A stretch of 64,000 nt of DNA from Phoenix dactylifera (lineage: Eukaryota; Streptophyta; Magnoliopsida; Arecales; Arecaceae), in the NCBI RefSeq assembly GCF_009389715.1, contig NC_052399.1:14573646-14637645 (forward strand), written 5' to 3'. The position numbers and the translations under genes are program-made. Shown here piece after piece: positions 56,111-64,000 of the stretch (position 1 is its first letter; each line of letters begins with the position of its first letter). Below the pieces are notes generated by a model that did no database searches, was not told where the DNA came from, and was given only the letters and a program-made list of their open reading frames with translations.

Positions 56111-59100
56111 AATATAACATGGGGGGAAGCTTCCGGCTACCTCCATTTTCGCTCAAAAATATATAATAACAATCCGAAGTTGGGTTGGTAACTACGTACG
56201 ATGGATAAGTTATTTCATATTTTTGAAATACGTTCTAAAGTCAAAGTCATTCATAATATGCAAGGATTGTTTATATTCCTGCTCCATCGACTCATTAAGA
56301 AAAGTAAGAGTGATCTTGCCGGAGAATCATTAACCAATTTAAAATGCATTGTCCTTGGCGTAGTGGAATCATTAACCACAAACTGACTTAGTTATCTACT
56401 GGACATGTAATGTGACTCAACAAATGTAACATATTTTGAGGGTGCCTAGTTTGGAGGTTGGCACCAAGGATGTAGGTTCAAGTACGTCCTTTACCTGGAT
56501 TATAGCCAAGATTTCTGATCTTAATTCCGAAAAAACACATGTAACATGTTTCGGGGCTATTTGGTTATGCATGGCATCCTCAAAATAAATGATCATAAAG
56601 CTTTATTTTTTGCAAACAAAACTTTCTAAAAAACACAAGAAGACAATGTTTTATCGAACTTGAGCTTCATGACCTAGTCAATTTTGGTGAAGCAAACTTT
56701 ATCAAGAACAATCAAACAAGTATTTTTTTTTAAAATAAAACTCATTCAAAGTCTGCTATACACCTAATTTAGTACAACCTATCAATCACTTTCTTAATAA
56801 ACTAGTTATGTACGGCCGAATCTAATATAATGCATTTGATTCAAAATAATATGCTTACTTGTAACCTCACACGAACCTAACATATTATGACTATTGCAAA
56901 CACGACATAGATAGCTTGTCAACGCATGTGATCGTAGCAATCAACAATTCAACAAGGCGTAAGCGCAGCACACTCGCACGAACAGAGTCTTTCTGCTAAC
57001 CTCCTTAACTTTCCAATGACTCAACAAAACTGAGTCAACTAAATCATGTTCTTGCCAAAATATGAGTTATTCTTAGGTGTTTTAAATTATTCTTTCAAAT
57101 CTCTAAATTGAAATTGAAGAATGGATTAATTGAATTTAAATATTTTATGAGAGTAAAGGAGAAACCCACAAGCTTTATAAATTACCGAGATCCAAATTAC
57201 CGAAAATACATTATCCAAGAATCGAATATAGAATATTTGATTGCCAAGTAAACAAGTATGAGCAATGGAGCAAGCCCCAATTTGTAAGCAAACTTAATTG
57301 AAGTACAGATGGCCCAAGGTCTCAAATCCAAGTCTTCCCAATAACAACCAGCCAACTTCGTGTCCCTGCAAAGATCATAAACCAATCTCAAGGCGACATA
57401 CCGTAGTTTGACAGAACATGGATTGAAGAACGCAAATAGGAACAAGGATCATGACCAGCTTAGCTCATCAGAGCATTATCATATCGTTAGAGGCAAGTAA
57501 GTTCTGGGGTTGAAGGCCCGGCAACGTTTGAAGGTAGAGGGCCGTATGGTTTACATGTAGCCCATAAAGTTTGAAGGCATAGGGAATGCTTTGGAGTGGC
57601 CCATGCATAGGATCAAGCCTCTCTTGACGCCACGTCGGGCGTGTCTATCCGGAGTTTCCACTGGCCATCTGTTCCTCGTCTTTGTCAGATTTTCTTGGCA
57701 ATCCTCCAACCAAAATGGGTTTGTTTGTTTTCCTGGAATTTTATCCTTCATAGAAAAATGGACAGAAAAGGAAGATTACGAACCTATTTCTCATAGAAAA
57801 ATGGTTAAGGAAGCAACCATAGATTTGTTACATGGCTTGGCCTTCATTGTTGAGTGGCAACCGAGCGAGGGGCTGTGAATCAACTATGTTTTTCTTCTTT
57901 CTTTCCTTTTTACCTGTCTTTCTTGATTTATAATCGAAAATCTCTGCGATGCGAAATTTGCACCGCAGAGTGCTGTACAATAATCGATGATTGTTGGACC
58001 AATGTTGGATACATATATGTATCAAGCCACTATAATGGTTTGATTGTTGGATCTACTCATAAAAGTGAATATGTTTGGCGGCATCTCTTGCATTTTTCCT
58101 TAACGCCTCTTTTCAGTCCTAAAATTTTGATTTACGTGCATTAAGAATTTTTATTTCTGATATTGCAATCTGGAGCAGCAAGTTATATTGGACGGGTTAA
58201 ATGAGTAATCTAGGAAATTATTTCAACGAGCTGCTTCTTAGTTCAGGTAGCCAGTGGCCATGGATTGACCTTCGAGATGGAGTTGCTCGTAGCCGCCTCC
58301 CAGTGGAGATCCAGATCGTCCTCCGCCGCGGACGAAAAGGGGAAATGAAGCTCGGACTCGAAAAGAGGGACAGGAGATGGAAAGACGGCGAGCGCATGGC
58401 TGTTGGAGACGGCTGTGCGGCGGCTGAGCTAGGAAGATGACCTCCAACTCCAAGATAGATTCACCTCCCAGTAAAGGTCCAGATCATCCTCCGCCATGAA
58501 TGAAAAGGGGAGAGAGGAGCTCGGACTCGAAAAGAGGGCTAGGAGATAGAAAGATGCGTTGAGAATACGCCATTAGGAGCTTGGACGTAGTTGTTTTCAT
58601 CGGTCATTGGATCCAAATGGTTACGTGTTCTACATTGCCAACTTCTACTTCTTAGCGAACAATAATAGTTCTCTATATCCTTGTCATGATGAATTTTCTA
58701 ATATGACATAAAAAAGTTTGCATGCTTGAAATCTACTTCGATTGAGACTTAGACCACCAATTTCTCCCAAGGACTCACTCTTGCTTGCTAAAGAAGATTT
58801 TTTTAAAATAAAAAAAAGGGGCCAAACTGGCCACTTGATACATCTCCTGTAACCCGCCGAGAACTGTCCCAGCAAAGCTGGTGCATGCGAAGTAGACCGT
58901 AACTACATCTTGTTCCGTGAAGATACACCAATCACATAATCCACCACTACTACATCAACGATTCGGTGGACACACTTGCACGGGCAACTATTAGCGAAAG
59001 GGATTTCGTGGCAACCTTCGCTCAGTTATTAAAAACTGCGATCATACCATTACTCAATGATCGATTCTGGCCAGAATCTTGGTCGGTTTCATTCCGCGAA

Positions 59101-59248
59101 CACAGGCTTTGAATTGTTATACTTTATCCATGTCAAATCGGAAATAATTGCTTTCCTTTAGCTAATACGTAATGATTCATAATTACAAGAAATAAATGTG
59201 GTTGGTACTTGGTAATCCCTTTTGTTAATCCGTCGTCGCCGTCCAGCT
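56111..59248. other. Spacer without recognisable gene
   Basis: AT-rich, with short frames lacking domains. A frame at 57591-57878 has no recognisable relatives and no splice context. Its right end includes the 3' flank of the GT61 gene. Confidence 0.5.
58296..58590. repeat. Diverged direct duplication, offset 168 bp
   Basis: A segment of about 120 bp beginning CCTCCCAGTGGAGATCCAGA at 58296 recurs, diverged, at 58464. Both carry AGCTCGGACTCGAAAAGAGG. It may be part of an older repeat element. Confidence 0.7.
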
Positions 59249-60447
59249 TCACCAAGGACGGGTGGGCCGGGGGAGCAGCTGCAACGCTTGCGACAGCGTC
59301 TCCCTGAACCTCGCCAGGTCCAGCGTCAAGTTCTGGCCATCAGTATAAATCGGCCGGCTTACATTGTATCCTTGCCGGTTTATCGACCACGGATCGACGA
59401 GCACCGGATTATCCTTGGGATATTTATCATACAACGTGCTCTCCTCCACCGCCGCGTGGTACTCAACGTAGTGCAGCCCCATCCTCCTGGCCGGACGCGC
59501 GTAGTATTCCGCCGCCGCCCAGTCCAGCCCCCACGGCACCACCTGCACCACCACGGCCCCTGCCGGCAGGAACACCATGTTGGTCAGCCCAGCCCCGTGC
59601 ACCCCCATCAGCACCCCGCACCCGTTCACCACCCCGGCGAACTCCCCCACGCTCGACATCCTCGCCGGCGCCGTCACCTCCACCTCGAACCCCACCTTCT
59701 TCGCCAGTGCCACCACCCCGTCTTCGTTGAGCAGCGCCCGCGACCTCCGCCGCGAGATGAGCACCAGCACCGGCCTCATCGCCCCTGCCGCACGCTCTCC
59801 CTTGAGGCCGAGGGCGTCGTGGAGGAAGCGCCGGAAGTCGAGGGTGGAGACGCCGCCGGGGGAGTCGGAGGTGTTGCAGAGGAGGCTGCCGTGGTACTTG
59901 AGGCCCACCACGGCCGCCGGGAAGCAGTGGACTTTCGGCTCGACGGGGGTCGAGGGGGAGGAGGCGACGGCGAGGCTCGCGGCGGAGGAGAGGTGGAGGA
60001 GGACGCGGCGGTACTTCTGGGTCCACCAAGGTTCGAAGTCGGCGACGAGAAGTTGGGCGCGGGAGCGGAGGTGGCCGGCGGTGAGGAAGAGAGGGATGAG
60101 GACGTCGTTGACGTCGTGGAAGAAGTTGCCGGCGAAGCCGCCTGTGGAGAAGAGGATCGCAGGGAATGGGTGGGTTGAGTCGCAGGGCGGGGGTTTGGAG
60201 TGGGCGGCGAGGAGGTGGACGGGGGCCGTGCGCTGCATGGCGAAGGAGTCGGTCTTCCGAGGATAGGGACGGAGGACGAAAGGGTTGAACCCGGGGCGAA
60301 GTTGCTGGCCGGCGGTGAGGTAGACGGTGGCGGGGGAGGAGGAGGTGGCCGTGGATATCCTGACGGCGTCTGTAGTGACGCATAGGTCGGACTCGGGATC
60401 GGCTATGCAGGATATGCCATTCTGGCTCAGCTCTCTTCGGGCTTTTC
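59249..60447 (-). CDS. GT61 family glycosyltransferase (XAT/XYXT-like), C-terminal exon
   Basis: The exon encodes about 399 aa and covers the GT61 catalytic domain. It has the NFFHDVNDVLIPLFL block, then PVLVLISRRRSRALLNEDG and the hallmark GVHGAGLTNMVFLPAGAVVVQ, then DPWSINRQGYNVSRPIYTD and NLTLDLARFRETL. Monocot GT61 enzymes of this type add arabinose or xylose to xylan in the Golgi lumen as type II membrane proteins; the donor specificity here cannot be told. An acceptor GACGCAG lies just upstream of GKARRELSQNG, so the real exon probably starts at 60447 with a split codon. The in-frame ATG at 60484 would give 411 aa with no membrane anchor. The upstream anchor exon is not recognisable within the window. 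Local GC content is far higher than in the flanks, as is common for monocot GT genes. Confidence 0.88.
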
Positions 60448-60484
60448 CTGCGTCAACATTACCAAAATTTAGCTGTCTTGGCAT

Positions 60485-63400
60485 GTGAAAGTGAAAGGCT
60501 GAAGTGAAACATTTTTTTCATCTTTTTTCTTTAGCTCATGGACACAGAGGAAATGATTGTGTTTTTTGCCTTATTTTGTGGAGGCTTGAAATTGATTACT
60601 AACAAAATCTTTGACATGCCACAACAACTTGAATTATTATGGAAGGTGGCTTACTTTATTTAGGTGAGTGGCATATTTGACACACATGTTCATGGCTTTT
60701 AACTTATAGATTTCCCGCGCATTCCAACAAAATATTTATTCTGAATACTACGCCGTATAATAATTAGGTAGCTATTACGTTTCAATCTATAACTTCATTT
60801 TTTTTGATGAAATCCTGGGTATGATAGGCATCTCTATAAAAGGTGAGAATTAAGCGATCTCATGGGATAGGCAGAAATGTCATGTTTATTACAATCATGA
60901 ATACTTTGATTATCATAACATTATCATTTTGATATAGGTTTTTTCATATATGATACTGGTAAAATTCTAGCTAGGTATCCATTTGAAGGAGCTGATTAAA
61001 CTAAATGAATTATATTGAGCAGTGATCTAATATATATGATGAATTGTTATACAACCCTCATCTGACAAGCAGTCTTATGTCAAAAATATAATTAAAAAAA
61101 AAATACAAGGATGAATACATCATATGTAGATATACAAAAAATTATTTGGTTGGTTTGACATGTCAACATGGATACGAGCACATCTCGTTAGCCGCCTAAC
61201 ATGCTATCACAGAAAATAGATACATGGCATTTCTTGCGAGCCACGCGATTTTTTTTTTTTATATATATATATATATATTTCGTTAAGAAGTTTGTGTAGA
61301 ATAATTCTGCTCATATGATGAAGAAAGAGGTTCGTATACATGAAAGGAATCATGAATTTCTTACTAGAATTCTTTGAAGCTAAAAGTATTGTCATATGTG
61401 ATAGTAATGATAGATCTCTAGGGTGAAGTCTTGCATGGTACAAATCTCCAAGTTATATGACAAAAAGTGATACATTACCACTTAAGAGGATTTGTTCGAG
61501 TCAAATGCAGGTGACCATAATTCACCTACTTGCATCTATGGAGTGAAAAGCAACAGTTTACTAGTACATCCACCTTGGGACAAAATGGGGTGCTTAGGCA
61601 AACGTCATTTCTAAGTTTGAGCAGGCAACACGTGCCAAGGAGCTTATCCATGCAGGCTCTCGCACGCGAGACTTGTCTAGGCCGGCGTACACCACGTTTT
61701 GTCCAGACGAAATCGCACGTAACCACCAAAGAGCGATGATTGTGTTGAATGTTGGCTAGCCAGGAAACATCACGAGACCCACCAGTTGCAAGGTGGTCCG
61801 GTTTGGGAATTTATTAGCCATTAACGCTACGATGCCGATCACAAACAAGTGTCCGCCACAAATTCCCACATTGAACGGCCAGGATTACATAAATTCCCTT
61901 ATGGCAACTTTGCGCACTTTAGGCCTATCGCGTGGTCCTGAACACTGCGAGTCGGCACCGCTTCTTTTATGAACGGATTCTATTCCGAGTTCTTTTATAC
62001 GTCAAGTCAGCTACTCACACGACAAGCCAAACGCCACCACAGCTGAGATAGTTTGCCGCTCCAACTCGTAGCCCGTACTTTACGCACCAAAAGTTTATTC
62101 CTTGAGATGACGGCCCTTGAAGGATTGATATTAGCGTAACAATGAAGCACCCGGGTCCATTAATTTTAAGTTGGACGGTTAGTGGGGTTATTCCAATTGA
62201 GGCTTAAATGCTGGAAAGCCTGGAATGTTGCTATACACCTACATAAAATTTCAGTTGTTAATTTTAAGTATATAATAATTCAAGATCTCACTAAAATAGT
62301 CGAAAGATATTATTTGTGTTCCTTAATTCTGTATAAAAATCTATAATTTATTCAACGAACAACCGATGTAAAATTAAACGCACGTCCACACGGATCCTCA
62401 TAAAATGGCACGCTTTACCGAATATGTTTGCAATTAGTGCTGACACATGCTAAGTTGGCAACATCAAACATAACAACAGTATCATCTAGTGCTGCTACTC
62501 GGCCCCATGTAACCAATTCCAAGCTCGCATGTACAGTGATTTCAACAATAAATCATTTTCATTTGTATCAAGATCATCTTGTCCTCTAGCTCAAGGACCT
62601 TTAGCTTGGCTCTCAAAATGATCTGGTTCTGTTTGTCGTCTTGGCTGACATTGGATGGTATATATATATACATATATATGTGATTATGGGAACAGGTTGG
62701 TGTTTGATGGTTACGCTTTGTGGGCCGACTTGTTGTGCAAGACGTTGTGGTGGTAGAATTTATTCTAGACTGTATATGGACTCCAGCTGTGTGGATATGC
62801 AGAGAGAGCCATAGGGAACGACACAAAATATTTGCCAAAAGGTATATATTTTTCTGCTTGGAGGAATTATAAGGGCGTGGATTACTTTTTGGTAGCACCA
62901 ACATGACTTAGCGATCACGCTTGCTTGGCCAAGTTTTCAACTGCAAATGATTTCCTCCTCAAATAGTTGCCCCCACTTTTCAGCACGCGACCTTCCCAAG
63001 TTATAAAAGTGTTTGCTAATCCTAGTTATCGAGAATGGGGAGCTCTATTGTTCAGAAGCCATCAATGCCCACACTTTTATTGGAGTCAAGGGTCAGTCTT
63101 GATCATGGTGGGAGTGCTTTAATCACCCAAAGCTGTGATGGAATGGTGGAGGCCGTCGATCATGAAACTTGGTTTTGTAAGCAAAGATTTGGATTCAAGC
63201 TAGGTACATGATCGTGCTTCAGCTGTGGAATGGCAGCCTGCGTACTTGTGTAGCAGAACAAATTGGAGGGTCGAATGATTCTGGATGTCGAATGCAGCGC
63301 AGAGAATATATATGAATTCTCAGTTGAGGCGAGGGAATATATGAATTCTGACCCACAATTACACGGTCTTGGCTAATGTTACTACGTGCGAGGTGACTAT

Positions 63401-64000
63401 GCGGCGTTAATGAACAAATTAACAAAGCTTTTCAGCATTTCGAAAAAGCTGACATAGTTGCTCCCTTGCTTCCTAAAAGATTGCTTTCTTGTAGAAATTT
63501 GTTTATCGGTTCTCGAGTCGACTTAGAGAGTCGGGTGAAATCTTCCTCACCTTTTTCCTATACAACGTTTTTTTTTTTTTTTGAGAAACTAGCTAGTCTT
63601 AGATAATGTTAAAGCAATCAGTCGACATCTAATGTATCTTAATTAATCATAGGAAGAGAGAGCAGTTTGAAGGAAAACCTGGTACTAGTCTCCGCAGAAG
63701 AAACCGTGTGAGCTCCACATCGTCAACATTTGTACCGTCGCTTCTTCCGGTCGGTATGAGATTATCGGACCAATGGGGTAATTGCAACTTCCCTTCAGAA
63801 CCAAAAAAAAAAAAAAAAAAAAAACAAGCAAATCAGAAAAACACTCTTATCAGCTCAATCAACTTCTCATTCAGCAACATTCAAAGAGATTCTTAACGCA
63901 GCCTATTCCAAACCCCATCATGCAAACTAATGACTAGTTGCACCTGCGTACTAAATCACAGCTAGCACTAGAAAGAAAGAAAGAATTTGATAGAAGAGTT
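60485..64000. other. AT-rich sequence upstream of the GT61 exon
   Basis: No recognisable gene. The missing 5' exon of the GT61 gene should lie here or beyond the window, but no hydrophobic N-terminal frame with a good donor stands out. There is a TA run near 61261-61280 and a 22-base A-run at 63803-63824. Confidence 0.5.

Noticed and set aside
59463-60383. Long frames of 200-300 codons in other frames over the GT61 exon
   Set aside because: Low-complexity Arg/Pro/Gly-rich translations that are shadows of the GC-rich GT61 coding sequence.
62542-62904. Possible anchor exon of the GT61 gene
   Set aside because: The translation is Ser/Thr/Asn-rich with no typical signal anchor, and ends without a plausible donor leading in frame into 60447.

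Overview
The window is nuclear DNA from a flowering plant, almost certainly a monocot. The evidence is interrupted genes with canonical GT..AG introns, long AT-rich introns and spacers, a PLS-type PPR gene, a cereal-type pathogen-related gene, a GT61 glycosyltransferase and a Tat-type Ty3/Gypsy element. A palm-like genome is my best guess for the species, from general impression only.

Left part (1-15 kb): an intronless E-type PPR gene on the minus strand (1241-3046). A 5'-truncated LINE with a poly(A) tail lies about 110 bp upstream of its start. Next comes a three-exon minus-strand RNase III-like gene (5730-8362, 279 aa). A solo LTR with a 5-bp target duplication (10095-11521) carries a nested hAT-type MITE (10961-11431).

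Middle part (15-30 kb): a 13-exon plus-strand gene for the condensin kleisin CAP-H (15172-30138, 675 aa predicted). Its large introns hold an 80-bp tandem duplication, a GC-rich Mutator-like element with a perfect 10-bp target duplication, and related repeats.

Right part (29.7-55.8 kb): a tandem segmental duplication. Copy 1 (29683-37176) and copy 2 (37177-55774) meet at a TCC microhomology. Each copy has the last CAP-H exon and a complete 4-exon, 236-aa pathogen-related gene on the minus strand. Copy 1 also has a plastid ycf1 fragment (NUPT) in intron 2 of that gene and a broken third paralogue. Copy 2 lost that paralogue in a 1.1-kb deletion and gained a 12.9-kb Tat-type LTR retrotransposon (42141-55064; ATTTC target duplication; LTRs differ at 5 of 884 bases). 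The element has an intact gag-pol frame with two RNase H domains, a long antisense spliced gene, two satellite-like tandem arrays, and a regularly spaced palindrome array in each LTR.

Far right (56-64 kb): a relic of a third pathogen-related first exon, then a GT61 glycosyltransferase exon on the minus strand (59249-60447) whose N-terminal anchor exon I could not find. The genes do not form a pathway. The main interest is the readable layered history: segmental duplication, then plastid DNA insertion, deletion and recent retrotransposition.
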